29,466 nucleotides of DNA from Armadillidium nasatum (lineage: Eukaryota > Arthropoda > Malacostraca > Isopoda > Armadillidiidae), in NCBI GenBank assembly GCA_009176605.1, contig SEYY01009580.1:1-29466 (forward strand). The letters run 5' to 3'. Positions within the stretch are counted from its first letter, which is position 1, and each line of letters opens with the position of its first letter. The notes beneath the pieces are model-generated. The model was given only the letters and a program-made list of their open reading frames with translations, was not told where the DNA came from and searched no databases. The position numbers and the translations under genes were made by a program. Positions 9,700 through 20,051 of the stretch are shown one piece after another.

Positions 9700-10545
9700 T
9701 TAGTTGTTCGAAATTACTTTGACATTCCTGTGTCCATTTAATATTTTTTTCCAGTAGTTAGTTGCGATAAGTTTCATTAACTTTGCTGCTTCAGGAATGT
9801 GATGCCTATAATAGTTTACACTTCCCAGGAAGCTTTGAACTTGTTTAACAGTCTTGGGTACTGGAGCATTCTGAATCGCCTCAATATTTTCTTTTAGTGG
9901 TAATAGCCCTTCAATTACTTCCTGTCCCAAAAATTTAACTTTTAAACAAATTACATTTTTCAGGTTTGATTTTTAAGCTAAATTCACGAAGTTTACCCAA
10001 AACCTGTCTCATTAACTAAATGGTCCTCAAAGTTTTTTTCTAAGATCAAGATGTCATCGAAGTAAGCCATAACCTGTGTTTTTGAAAAATCTTGCAGCAT
10101 GAGATAGACTAGCCTATGAAAAGTCGCTGGGCTGTTGCATAAACCGAACGGTAATCTAACAAACTCCATATGCTTAGATAACGTCGTAAAAGCAGTGTAT
10201 TTCTTGGACTCTTGGTAAATTGTACCCCTTAGTCAGATCTAATAAACTAAAATACATACTGCCTTTCAAATTATAAATACAATCATTAACTAATGGCAAA
10301 GGAGAACTATCTTTTATTATTTTTTGGGTTTAGGGCACGATAATCTATACATACTCTCTCACCTTGCCTTTCTTCTTTATAATTGGTACTATGGGGCTGC
10401 TTCTTGGCCTTTTCTTTTTGCGTATCAGGCCTTGATCTTCTAAAACTTTTAATTCCTCGTCCATTAACTCTTGTACTTTGGGATTAAATCTTTTCACTTT
10501 TTGTTTAATGGAAGTATAGTCACTCAATCTAATTTTATGCTCCAT
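9700..10545 (-). pseudogene. Gypsy B reverse transcriptase domain
   Basis: Minus-strand 10545-10345 gives the RT start: EELKVLEDQGLIR followed by SSPIVPIIKKKGKVR. The polymerase motif MAYFDDI lies at about 10050-10070. The connection segment VQSFLGSVNYYRHHIPEAAK follows at 9930-9700. The YFDD box holds the catalytic Asp pair. The sequence between 10345 and 9950 is broken by several frameshifts and stops, including around RT blocks 2-4. The order and motifs are typical of Ty3/Gypsy RT. Confidence 0.85.
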
Positions 10546-10679
10546 TTTTCTTGTATAACCTACATCATCATCATCTCGGCTAATGATGTCTTTGTAACTT
10601 TCTAAGGTTTCACTAACTATCTCTTGTTGTTCATCTGTTAAATCAGTTTCATTTAATTTAAATCTGTGCCAAGCTTAAA

Positions 10680-10979
10680 CTATTTTCTGGTTCCGATGTC
10701 CACTTCATCTTGTGTTAACATTTGTATCAAATTTTTTTCCATCGTACTAAGTTTTATGGCAATGACTTGTAAATTTTCTTTTGGAAGTTTGTATGCTTCA
10801 TCACCTAAATTTATTACGTTAATGTATGCTCTTTCTCCATGATTTACAGAATTCGATAGAAACAGGCCATTCTTCCGAAAAAATTCTAATCCTAAAATCT
10901 CTGTCCGATACAAATATGGTTTTTTAATGTTGAATGGCCAGACTAACTCAATTTTCTGAATGTAACCAGGTTTTATCAT
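10680..10979 (-). pseudogene. Gypsy B protease-RT linker
   Basis: A 99-residue open minus-strand frame lies between protease and RT. It contains PGYIQKIELVWPF, EILGLEFFRKN and VINLGDEAYKLPKENLQV. Gypsy polyproteins have a beta-rich spacer of this kind after the protease. No catalytic motif is expected. The assignment rests mainly on position and on the LGxEFF pattern, which could be the end of the protease fold (ILGxDFL). Confidence 0.6.
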
Positions 10980-11039
10980 AATATTCTTTTTTAATTCTAA
11001 TTTAACATTACTTATAGGAATTGGATTAAATTCAAGGTT

Positions 11040-11380
11040 ACAAATACTAATTTGTTTCGTTTCCTCTACACACTAACCTATTTCTGACTAAATCTAATTC
11101 TAAGAAATGTTTCTTTAAAAAAATCAATACTTAAAATCATGTTATCTTTTATTTTAATACCTACAATAAATTTTTCATTTGTTAATCTATAATTTCCCAA
11201 TCTAAAAGACACCACCACCTCACCTTGAGCATTCTCCACATCCCCATGAATTCCAACTAATTTAACATTTGTATCTGAGATTTCTTTCCCTAATTCCTTG
11301 TATCATATCCCAACTAATTTACATTAAGTTGCGCTCCCAGTATCTACTAAGGCTCCTTATTTGTTTTCCTTTTAAATTCA
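11040..11380 (-). pseudogene. Gypsy B aspartic protease (retropepsin) remnant
   Basis: The minus strand reads ALVDTGSAT at about 11330-11355, the active-site loop of retropepsins, which cut the retroelement polyprotein. An in-frame stop follows directly after SAT. The downstream part to about 11040 holds further beta-strand-like stretches in shifting frames and is too decayed to align. Position between the zinc knuckles and RT fits the Gypsy order. Confidence 0.65.
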
Positions 11381-11467
11381 ACTGTGACATATAACCTATG
11401 ATCTAAATCTTCAATTGCAAGGTTTTTCTTTTCTTTCCCTTAATGCCACCCTGCTCGCCTAAGGGAC

Positions 11468-11800
11468 TTATCCTTTTCCCGAACGTCCACTCATAATACT
11501 CTTGAAATCTGCACAATCTTTCATCAAGTGACCCTCTCCATAGTAGGGACATTTTAATCTCTTGTTATTGGATGGTTGTTCTCTTCTATCTAATTGGTTT
11601 CCTTGCTCTCTATTTCTCTCTTGTGTTATCCATTTCCTACAATCTTTGAATTCTATGTCCCTGTTTTCCACAACAAATAACAACTTTTATTTTTCTTATA
11701 ACACTTCTTCAAGATGTCTTTTTTCGCAAAATGTGCACTTTTTGTCTTTCCATGATGTCCACTTGAATTTCTGTTTTTGTTTTACTGTTTGTTTCTGAGG
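11468..11800 (-). pseudogene. Gypsy B gag zinc-knuckle region
   Basis: Two nucleocapsid-type knuckles are visible on the minus strand. The upstream one, at about 11760-11700, reads KCTFCEKRHLEE and needs a frameshift to reach its last Cys. The second, in the frame 11683-11468, reads CPYYGEGHLMKDC, a CCHC knuckle lacking its second Cys and one residue short. A basic, Arg/Gln/Asn-rich spacer lies between them. Such knuckles package RNA. Both are damaged. Confidence 0.65.
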
Positions 11801-11860
11801 CTTTACTAGTACTTGCTTCTTCCACTTTCTTTTCTTGTTTAAAACACAATCTCTATCAAT

Positions 11861-12112
11861 CTATCTACTGTCAAGTCTGGCTCTGTTAAGGAAGCAAACT
11901 TGACTCTTCCTGCAGAACTTCCACTTAAACCATCTAAGATCTTTAATTTTTTTCATTTCCTGAAACAGTGATTGTCTTAAGTCTATTCCTGCCAATACTG
12001 TTAACCGATCAAATCTCATTGAAAAATTTATTATAGACTCATCTTTTTCTCTTTTAGCAGACCAATATCGATTCATCAATGTATCTCTACTTATTGCATC
12101 TTGCTTCACCAC
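11861..12112 (-). pseudogene. Gypsy B gag capsid fragment
   Basis: The frame contains LMNRYWSAKREKDESI then NFSMRFDRLTVLAGI. This resembles the retrotransposon gag capsid pattern (a W..., ES...Y/F...F..L). A frameshift near 11950 moves the continuing sequence (VKFASLTEPDLTVDRLIEIV) to another frame. The N-terminal half of gag is missing because the element is cut at about 12140. Confidence 0.6.
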
Positions 12113-12145
12113 ACACCTTAGTTTTTCTTTTACAAAGATAAATTA

Positions 12146-12382
12146 ACAGACCAACACAAACAGCAAGACTGGCATTTGCAAGGAAGTATGTTCAAGAAGA
12201 CGTGAATTACTGGTCTCGTGTAACTTTTTCTGACTTCGACTTGTCTCTTTCCAGAACCAGAGAAATTTATTTTCGTGCAAGATAACAGTTCGATTCATAC
12301 AGCTGAAAGAGTAAAACAATGGTTTGCTGAGCATGAACATATCAAGGTTAAAGTCATTAATCCTCTCCCTATGCATTACATG

Positions 12383-12383
<1 letters not shown>
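12146..12383 (+). pseudogene. Tc1/mariner transposase fragment, internally deleted
   Basis: The plus strand reads FARKYVQEDVNYWSRVTF followed by a damaged first Asp region. After a large internal gap comes FVQDNSSIHTAERVKQWF then AEHEHIKV. These match the first and second catalytic blocks of the transposase at 14520-15546. About 140 residues between the blocks are absent, and the copy stops before the final Glu, at the edge of a (TA)n tract. The remnant sits head to tail against the broken gag of Gypsy B. Confidence 0.8.

Positions 12384-12463
<80 letters not shown>
12384..12463. repeat. (TA)n microsatellite
   Basis: About 40 TA units between the Tc1/mariner fragment and the pogo-like element. 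Confidence 0.98.
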
Positions 12464-12470
<7 letters not shown>

Positions 12471-12809
12471 GGTAGGTTCTGGTAATAAGGCCTAGCTAAG
12501 GGAGATTTGAAATAAAATAAAAACTATATATCGAAATCAACCAATTTTAATGGTAAGTAAACCTATAGAACCATTATTATAAAATATAAACAAAAAATGG
12601 CAACTTTTGCCGTAAACAAAAACAAAATTAAACATTTTTTAAAACCCTGTCTATAGGCCTTTTTATTTTATGGTCTGGTAATAAAGCCTAAGACTTTAAC
12701 ATACATAGATAATCAAAATAGGTATCTTATATTTGGTAATTGAGATCAATAATCATAGATATGCATTAATCATGCATGAAGTCTTACAAAAAGCAACAAA
12801 TTCCTTTGA

Positions 12810-13121
12810 TTAACAGCCATCAGGACACTCAAAAGTGTCCGTATCATCTGCGGACAAACTGACGCACTCCTCGTGATACCACTTGCCGCATTTAGCACAT
12901 TGCCTCATATCTGCCATCTTATCCTCTTCACAACCATGACAGTACCAACTCACTTGTTTCTGCTTAGTATCACTTCTACCTTTGAGATTCGACGTCTTTA
13001 TTATTTTCTTCTCTTCCTTGTTTTTGTCAAACAGGTCTTTAGTGACTGGAGTTCCCCTATAATTTAAGGCTTTTCTCCTAACGATAGGTGTTTTTTCAGT
13101 ATTTTTGACTGGTGTAGGCAT
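12810..13121 (-). CDS. PHD-finger remnant of a pogo-like transposase
   Basis: A 103-residue frame begins MPTPVKNTEKTP, has a Lys-rich middle, and ends in a complete C4HC3 zinc-binding array: WYCHGC, CAKCGKWYHEEC, CPDGC. PHD fingers of this type read histone tails in host proteins, and a Cys-rich finger at the C-terminus is also found in some pogo/Tigger-type transposases. All eight ligands are kept. The frame lies wholly between the terminal inverted repeats and overlaps the end of the HTH frame (13227-13096), so it is part of the element, not a host gene. Whether it is translated is unknown. The ATG used may be internal to an ancestral longer frame. Confidence 0.65.
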   Translation of the reverse strand: MPTPVKNTEKTPIVRRKALNYRGTPVTKDLFDKNKEEKKIIKTSNLKGRSDTKQKQVSWYCHGCEEDKMADMRQCAKCGKWYHEECVSLSADDTDTFECPDGC

Positions 13122-13227
13122 AAGCTTTTATTTCAGCAGCTTTATAGGTGCTCAGTATTCCTCTTTCTACCGCTTGAACAGCCGACACCAAGTCATTTTC
13201 AGACCACAATGCTCGTTTGGGGGACAT
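13096..13227 (-). pseudogene. Psq-type helix-turn-helix N-terminus of the pogo-like transposase
   Basis: Starting at ATG 13227 the minus strand encodes 43 residues: MSPKRALWSENDLVSAVQAV, then ERGILSTYKAAEIKAY, then a stop at 13098-13096. The W..ENDL..AV.AV..G..S..KAA pattern matches the Psq/CENP-B-type HTH that opens pogo/Tigger transposases and binds the element ends. The frame leaves the family pattern right after KA, where YGVP would be expected. This marks the deletion junction at about 13120, beyond which the PHD part begins in another frame. Confidence 0.65.
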
Positions 13228-13353
13228 TGTGATTGTTATCACTGAAAAGAAACAATAAACAAGTAGTTAACAGTTGTCATTATTTATTATAACACTCCTT
13301 ACATTTTAAAAAAGATACTAACTAAAACTTTAATATTGATACAAAAAAAGGGA

Positions 13354-13390
13354 TAATAAGGCCTACGGTCAAATTTTGTAGGCCTTAATA
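13354..13390. repeat. Inverted pair of the TAATAAGGCCTA motif inside the pogo-like element
   Basis: TAATAAGGCCTA at 13354-13365 faces TAGGCCTTAATA at 13379-13390, one mismatch apart. Related copies occur in the left terminal repeat (about 12483-12494), at 12679-12690 and in the right terminal repeat (about 13729-13741). Confidence 0.8.
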
Positions 13391-13752
13391 TCCTCAGACA
13401 ACGTGTTGTAAATAAAAATAAAAATAATAGGATTCGAACCATGATATTATAATTTAAACTTCAAAGGTCATAAAAGTATGAAATGATAGAAATCTATAAT
13501 GCAAAATTACATAGTTATGTGAAATATTTAAAAAAATACTTACGTTTGTATCAGACGACTTTTTTATTATTCGTGCTGCGTAACCGCTCCGAACAATGAA
13601 TGACGCCGCACTGGCGACATCGCGCGAGCCATCACGTCGCGACACATTTGAGGAACCATCTTTGAGTGTTAGCTACCTACGTTTGTGATCTTGCGCGATT
13701 CAAAGAATTTTAAATTGGATTTTTATTGCTAAGGCCTTATTACCCGAACCTA

Positions 13753-13753
<1 letters not shown>

Positions 13754-13838
<85 letters not shown>
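13754..13838. repeat. (TA)n microsatellite
   Basis: About 42 TA units between the pogo-like element and SINE copy 1. Confidence 0.98.
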
Positions 13839-14512
<674 letters not shown>

Positions 14513-14519
14513 CAAGTAC

Positions 14520-15546
14520 TTTAAAATCTTGTCCACCCTCCTTCAGCTTCAATGACATCCTTTAATCTATTCGGTAATGATAGTATGGAGTTTTCAATTA
14601 TGCTATGTTTTCTTCGCATATTTTCCCATGGTCTGTTAGTATGATTTTTAAGGGTTCGTTTTGTTCGTTCGTCCTGTGGAAACCAGTCCCTGACAATAGC
14701 TCCCCAAACGTTTTCAATAGGATTAAGATTGCACCCTTTACTATTCCATGGTAACAGTTCCACATGTTCATGCTCGGAAAACCATTGTTTTACTCTTTTA
14801 GCTGTATGAATCGGACTGCTATCTTGTACGAAAGTAAATTTCTCGGGTCCTGGAAAGAGACAAGCTGTAACAGATGGTAAAAATACATCATCTAGAATCT
14901 CTAGAAACTGATCTGATGTAAATCGTCCATTAATATGAGTAAGTTCGCCAAGGGTAAAGGCATTAATCCACCCCTATACATTACATGTCACATGGCCACT
15001 TCTTGCTTCTTCAAATATGTTTGCGGAATTGTATTTTTTATTATTATAGCGCCAACAGTGAAGTGACCCATGATTAGTCGAAGAAAATGTTTTCTCGGCA
15101 GTAAAAATTACACGAGACCAGTAATTCACGTCTTCTTGAACATACTTCCTTGGAAATTCCAGTCCTGCTGCTTTGTGTTGGTCTGGTAATTTATCTTTTA
15201 CAGCTGGAATTGTATGGTGAATTCCAGCCTCGTGGAGTCGTCTACGAATAGTTTCATCAGAACAGTTCATTTGTAATTGTCTTTGTATTTCTCTCGCATT
15301 AGTAAAAGGGTTTCTTCCGGCGTTTTCAATTATCTTGCTGTCTTCATGGGGAGTGGTACAGCGAGGTCCGCCACTTCGAGGATGATCCCTTAGATCACCT
15401 TCTTCTTCATTTCTTTTTACCATTTCTGCACAGTTTTGAAAGTAACACCCTGTTCTCGGCAAATATGTGTCTTTTTCATCCCAGCTTCAAATAAAGCTAC
15501 AATTTTATTAGCTCTTAAAGTAATATTTTCATTTTTTCTGTCCATA
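14520..15546 (-). pseudogene. Tc1/mariner-superfamily transposase (DD35E), nearly complete
   Basis: The reading frame starts MDRKNENITLRANKI with an HTH (KTHICREQGVTFKTVQKW). After a frameshift near 15430 it continues through GDLRDHPRSGGP and the second HTH (TNAREIQRQLQM). Then follow NYWSRVIFTAEKTF, a TAG stop at about 14972, GWINAF, FVQDSSPIHTA, and NPIENVWG. It ends in GGWTRF. The transposase cuts and pastes its element at TA sites. The second Asp (14821-14823) and the Glu (14713-14715) are 108 nt apart in one frame, leaving 35 residues between them. Classical Tc1 has 34. The first catalytic Asp (FTDEK) is Ala (GCC, 15097-15099), so this copy was inactive. Terminal repeats are not recognisable; (TA)n bounds both sides. 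Confidence 0.85.
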
Positions 15547-15582
15547 TTTCTGCAAATATAGGTAAAAAATGAATAGAAAATG

Positions 15583-15698
<116 letters not shown>

Positions 15699-16235
15699 GA
15701 ACCGACCGGGGCCCCGGCCCCGGTTAAAAATCAGGGAAAACCAGGGTTTGCCTGCCGGGGTTAATATGGCATGTTATACTTGAGGGGACAATCGAAATTT
15801 TTTTTTTTTTTTTTTTTAAATTTTCAGCCGATTCTCTTGAAATTTTCAGTTATATAGTTTTTTTCCTGATGAAAAAAGTCCATTTCTAGCGTTTTTCTGA
15901 GTCTATAACTGCTAAAAAGTTTTTTTTAGGGGAAATTTGACCCTTTTCAAATGAATGGTGGGGCCAAACCACTTTTTGGAATAACTTGAAATTTGGATGT
16001 ATATTCATTAAATTCTATTAGCAACGAAAACATGTAACAGACATTTGTTCCCAGAGTTATAGAAAAATTGTTATAAGCCCAAAACTGAACAACAACAAAA
16101 AAAATCCACCTTTTTTTTCAATAAAATTTAAAACAAAGCTATAGCTATAACATTCCTTATTTTAGGAGGGTGCATAGAGGAGGGATGGTGCTACAAATTC
16201 TTCTCTATACTTTATTCGATGCAAGTCGTTGGTTT

Positions 16236-16312
16236 CGAGATATAGCCTCTCAAAAAAGGTCCATTTTTGACCAAATTTCAAGTATTTCCAAAGTTTGAGA
16301 GGCTATATCTCG
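16236..16312. repeat. Perfect 19-bp inverted repeat
   Basis: CGAGATATAGCCTCTCAAA at 16236-16254 is exactly complemented at 16294-16312, with a 39-nt loop. It lies in the middle of the GC-tipped element. Confidence 0.9.
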
Positions 16313-16319
16313 CTTCAAA

Positions 16320-16378
<59 letters not shown>

Positions 16379-16380
16379 AT

Positions 16381-16412
<32 letters not shown>
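16320..16412 (+). repeat. Two adjacent poly(A) runs
   Basis: Runs of about 57 and 29 A separated by TAATC. They may be a retrotransposed tail inside the element or an assembly-sensitive homopolymer. Confidence 0.9.
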
Positions 16413-16413
<1 letters not shown>

Positions 16414-17471
16414 AATAGGTAGTGTTTTTTAAATAATTTTTTTCTCGGGAAGGGTACGATTTTTTTTAAAAAAAAAATTTCGTGCTTATATCTTTTTTTG
16501 TAGATGTGATATCAAAAATCTGTTCTCACCAATGCAAGAAATTGAAGCTAAGATTATTCAGTTAAATTTTCAGCTCATATGGACCAGTGGTTTGACCCCG
16601 TTATTCATTTTTTTTCAACTTTGTGTCCAAATAACTTTCAAACCGTTATAGACTCAGAAAAATGCTCAAAATCAACTCAGAACTTTGGGAAAAAATGCAT
16701 ATTCTCTGAAAATTTCAGCTCAATCAGTCAAATAATAATAATAAAAAATATATTTAAACAATATAAGAAAATTAAGATTACTTCTTGCTTTTTTAAAATT
16801 TTCTCTTTTTTTCTGTTTTTACTACTTTTCTGCTAGTGAATGTTCATTTTTGTGTTTTGATTTTATGCCCCCATAAAGATTTGGTTGAAAATTTTTTACT
16901 TGTACCATCCGGAGGTCCTCTTCTAATTTTCTGACTGCAGATGTTACATTTAGCTATTTCGAGCCTATCCTGAAACATTGTAAAGTACTTCCATACTCTG
17001 CTGAAGCTGATATTTTAACCATATTGATTGAAAGTATAAAAAAATAATAATTTTTAAATAATGTAGCTAATTGATTCAAGTTTGATACATAGCCATGATA
17101 TGTATAAATAAATATAGGTTATATTGATAATTTTATATCTTACATTTTTTCAAACTTTGTGGGGCTTATAGGTAAAGCTGTTAAATCACTATTATGAATC
17201 AAAAAAAATTTTTTTTTAAACATTTTTTAAAAGACTTTTTATTATACAAAATCTGTAATTTTCTGACATTTTTCCAGAGAAAATGCATATAATCATTAAT
17301 TTAAGTGAAATGTTGGATATTCTACGCCTTTCTTATAATTAAATAAACCTCAATTAACTTTATATCTAATTGTTTTAACCTAAAATTTTAGTGCTTTTGA
17401 CCTCTTCACAAATTTTAGGCAGCCCCCCGGCCAGAACCCCGGCCCAGGCAAATTCCAGCCCCGGTCGGTCC

Positions 17472-17804
<333 letters not shown>

Positions 17805-18140
17805 CTAAAAGTTAAAGTTAAAGTTATAGTGATATGACAGGTTTTCGACCAGCATCTGCAACTTATGGATGTCTTCAATTTTCCTGGCAACCGATTCTTC
17901 TATTAAGCTTACCATAGCCCCAGTGTCAAGAAGAGCGCAAAATCTGATGTCTCCAACTTTCAACCATGTCCATGATATTTCATTTCCCTTATGACCACAA
18001 GTGAGCGTATCAGCAGCCACTTCCTGTGATGTATCCTTAAAAACACGTTAGCTTCGAGATTTTCTAAGGCTTCCACTCTTCTTCCCTCATCTGGAAACTT
18101 CACTATATCTTCCTCATGAATGATCTCTTCCACCGTGCTC
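17805..18140 (-). pseudogene. Aspartic protease-like segment in unexpected position (Gypsy A)
   Basis: The frame from 18020 reads HKGNEISWTWLKVGDIRFCA, then LLDTGAMVSLIEESVARKI. LLDTGAxVSLI is the retropepsin active-site loop. Upstream, in another frame, 18140-18050 reads STVEEIIHEEDIVKFPDEG and continues directly from the end of the OTU-like domain. Only the N-terminal half of a protease is present; it ends at 17805. Either this is the gag-pol start of another, tandem Gypsy copy joined by recombination, or this family truly carries a protease-like domain after OTU. Confidence 0.65.
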
Positions 18141-18179
18141 CGTTCAAGTCTGACATCAGAAGTCTGCTTCTATAAGGGA

Positions 18180-18600
18180 TTATAGGTATTCCAGATATAC
18201 ATTGCAGGTGTACATAATTCCATGAATGGTCCGGTTTTCTTTTATCAGCTATATAGATCACAGGAAACTTTTTCCCATAATGCACACAAATCCGAACCTA
18301 AAAAATATTGCTTGCCGCCAAGATTGCCTCAGTTACCGGAAACACACCAGGAACTCTCATTGATTTTCGGCACTTATCTTTAGCGCTACTACTCGGTCTA
18401 TACTTTTTAACCTTCAAAACCAATTCATCTATTACAATTTCTCTCATTCCTTGTGCACTTTCTGGAAATTCAATTCCCTCTCTTACATTCAAATCCTTCA
18501 AAAGAATCCACAAACTCTCAAAGAGAGAATCTCCACCTCCTGTTGCCTCTTTTACAAGGGTGAATCCTTCCGGAATCTGGTTTACATGTTCCGACTGAAC
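18180..18600 (-). pseudogene. OTU-like domain in Gypsy A pol
   Basis: After RNase H the minus strand reads FTLVKEATGGGDSLFESL, aligned with the OTU motif DGNCLFRAI, with Ser (TCT, 18526-18528) in the place of the catalytic Cys. The middle contains QGMREIVIDELVLKVKKY, a helix typical of OTU domains. A second frame (18285-18180) carries FPVIYIADKRKPDHSWNYVHL and ends at the G-x-H-Y-x-x-L block, where a one-base loss at about 18188 removes the His codon. A stop lies at about 18300 between the frames. Ser-to-His distance is about 113 residues. The same RNase H-OTU arrangement is in Gypsy B. Confidence 0.7.
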
Positions 18601-18639
18601 AGTTTCCTCTTCTAAACTTCCTGTAACTCTGGAAAGGGC

Positions 18640-19059
18640 GTCTGCCAGAATATTTTTATTTCCTGGGCAATAACGAATTTCAAAATTATATTCCGATTTA
18701 TCCTCTAGTGTACGAGCTAATCTGCTGTCGACCATTCTCATGTTGTGCAAAAATAACAGCGGTTTATGATCCGTATGTAGAACAAAAGGGGAACCATACA
18801 AAAACACACTAAAAGTTTTAATCCCTCAGCGTAGGCCCACTAATTCTCTTTCAATAGTCGAATATCGTCTTTGTACAGGTGAGAAAGTCATTGTGGCAAA
18901 AGATATTATTCTGTCATTCTCACCCTGCCTCTGGGTTAGACAAGCACCTGCTAAAGTTCCCGATGTGTCAACAAAGAGTTCTAATCTGTTTGCTGATTCC
19001 CGAAAATCTGGGAATGCTGATTCGATGTTTTTTTGCCATTCCATGCTTGAGTACTTCAT
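18640..19059 (-). pseudogene. Gypsy A RNase H domain
   Basis: Two frames (19059-18826 and 18807-18640) read RLELFVDTSGTLAGACLTQ (first Asp), RIISFATMTFSP, YSTIERELVGLR (Glu), then FVLHTDHKPLLFLHNMRMV (Asp) and RYCPGNKNILADALSRV (last Asp). All four acidic residues of the active site are present. A single frameshift at about 18815-18826 separates the halves. RNase H removes the RNA strand after minus-strand synthesis. Confidence 0.9.
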
Positions 19060-19081
19060 AGGCCTCCTTCATTTCGTTTGT

Positions 19082-20051
19082 TTAATCCACCTTTTCCCTC
19101 GCTTTGCCCCTAGTCAGTTTCGATAACGGATCAGCTTTCATTGAACAGTGAGGAATGAACTTTCTTTGGAAATTCATTAGTCCCAGAAATTCACGTAACT
19201 GACGAACTGTTTGAGGTTGAAGAAAATCCAAAACTTTTTCAACATATTCTGGAGCATTTTTCAGTCCAGTTCTGCTCACCACATGTCCAAGAAATTTGAC
19301 TTCTTCCCTAAACCACTGACACTTTGCTGGTTTTATCTTCATCCCTGCATTTTCAAGGGTTGCCAAGACTTTATCTACTAATTCATAATGCTTCTGAAAA
19401 TTCTCCCCTATAATCAAAATATCGTCAATATAAATCATTACCTTGCTCTTTGTGAACCCCTTTAAGACCTCCTCCATTTCCCTCTGGAAAGCGGCAGGAG
19501 CATTGACAAGCCCAAAACTTAAGCGGCAAAACTGATAGTGCTGGTGTGATGTTGAGAAGGCCGTATATTCTCTCCAACTTGGGTCCAAATTCATCTGGTA
19601 ATATCCCTTCACTAAATCGAGACAAGTGAAAAACCAGGCTACCATGTAAACTGAATACTGTGTCATTTAAATTTGGTAAGGGAAAACGCTGTGGCTTGGT
19701 TATCTTATTTAATATTCTGTAATCAATACATAATCTTATTGATCCGTCCTCTTTCCTGATGGGTACAATTGGCGATTTCCAAGGAGATGTACTCGGTTCA
19801 ATAATATCAAGGAGCATAAGTTCCTTGCAATGTTTTTCGATTTCTTCTGCAATGTTTTGAGGAAATCTTCTGGTCCTCTGTTGAATCGGTGTATCATCGT
19901 ATAGTTCAATCCTGTGGGAAGTCAGAGATGTTCTACCCATATCATACTCGTCATCACTGAAAACCTTCTCTCTTTTCCATAAAAGATCAAAGATCTGATC
20001 TCTTTCCTCATTTGACAACACTTCACCCAGTTCAATTTCTTGCTGAAGCAC
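19082..20051 (-). pseudogene. Gypsy A reverse transcriptase
   Basis: Frame 20051-19640 covers the start: RTSLTSHRIELYDDTPIQQR, STSPWKSPIVPIRKEDGSIR, LCIDYRILNKITKPQRFPLP. After a frameshift at about 19640 the frame 19666-19082 continues with CLDLVKGYYQM, FGLVNAPAAFQREM, then VMIYIDDILI with the catalytic YIDD. The thumb and connection LREFLGLMNFQRKFIPHCS follow. All seven RT blocks are recognisable. Only one frameshift and one further break near 19070 separate it from RNase H, so it is a relatively young copy. The YIDD box differs from the YFDD of Gypsy B, so the two copies are different families. Confidence 0.92.

Larger units (their letters stand above)
5853..12140 (-). mobile_element. Ty3/Gypsy-type LTR retrotransposon 'Gypsy B', decayed but near complete
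   Basis: Minus-strand order is capsid-like gag, zinc knuckles, aspartic protease, reverse transcriptase, RNase H, OTU-like domain, acidic linker, integrase and integrase C-terminus, then an extra ORF with SGNH-hydrolase-like motifs. Position of integrase after RNase H defines the Ty3/Gypsy type. Many frameshifts and stops interrupt it, so it cannot encode a working polyprotein. The 5' end is cut at about 12140, where a Tc1/mariner fragment begins. No LTR pair is recognisable. Individual domains are listed separately. Confidence 0.85.
12471..13754 (-). mobile_element. Pogo/Tigger-like DNA transposon, internally deleted, with intact terminal repeats
   Basis: The ends form terminal inverted repeats of about 26 bp with one mismatch and one indel. 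They are 12471-12496 (GGTAGGTTCTGGTAATAAGG...) and the complement of 13728-13754. Inside, on the minus strand, are an N-terminal Psq-type HTH (13227-13096) and a C-terminal PHD finger (13121-12810), but no DDE catalytic core. This is the structure of a non-autonomous internal-deletion derivative. It lies between two (TA)n tracts, as expected for a TA-targeting element, though the exact TA duplication cannot be read within the microsatellite. The subterminal regions carry more copies of the TAATAAGGCCTA motif. Confidence 0.75.

Noticed and set aside
12810..13121. PHD-finger frame as a host chromatin gene
   Set aside because: It lies between matching terminal inverted repeats, next to a transposase-type HTH, with no splice or promoter signal of its own.
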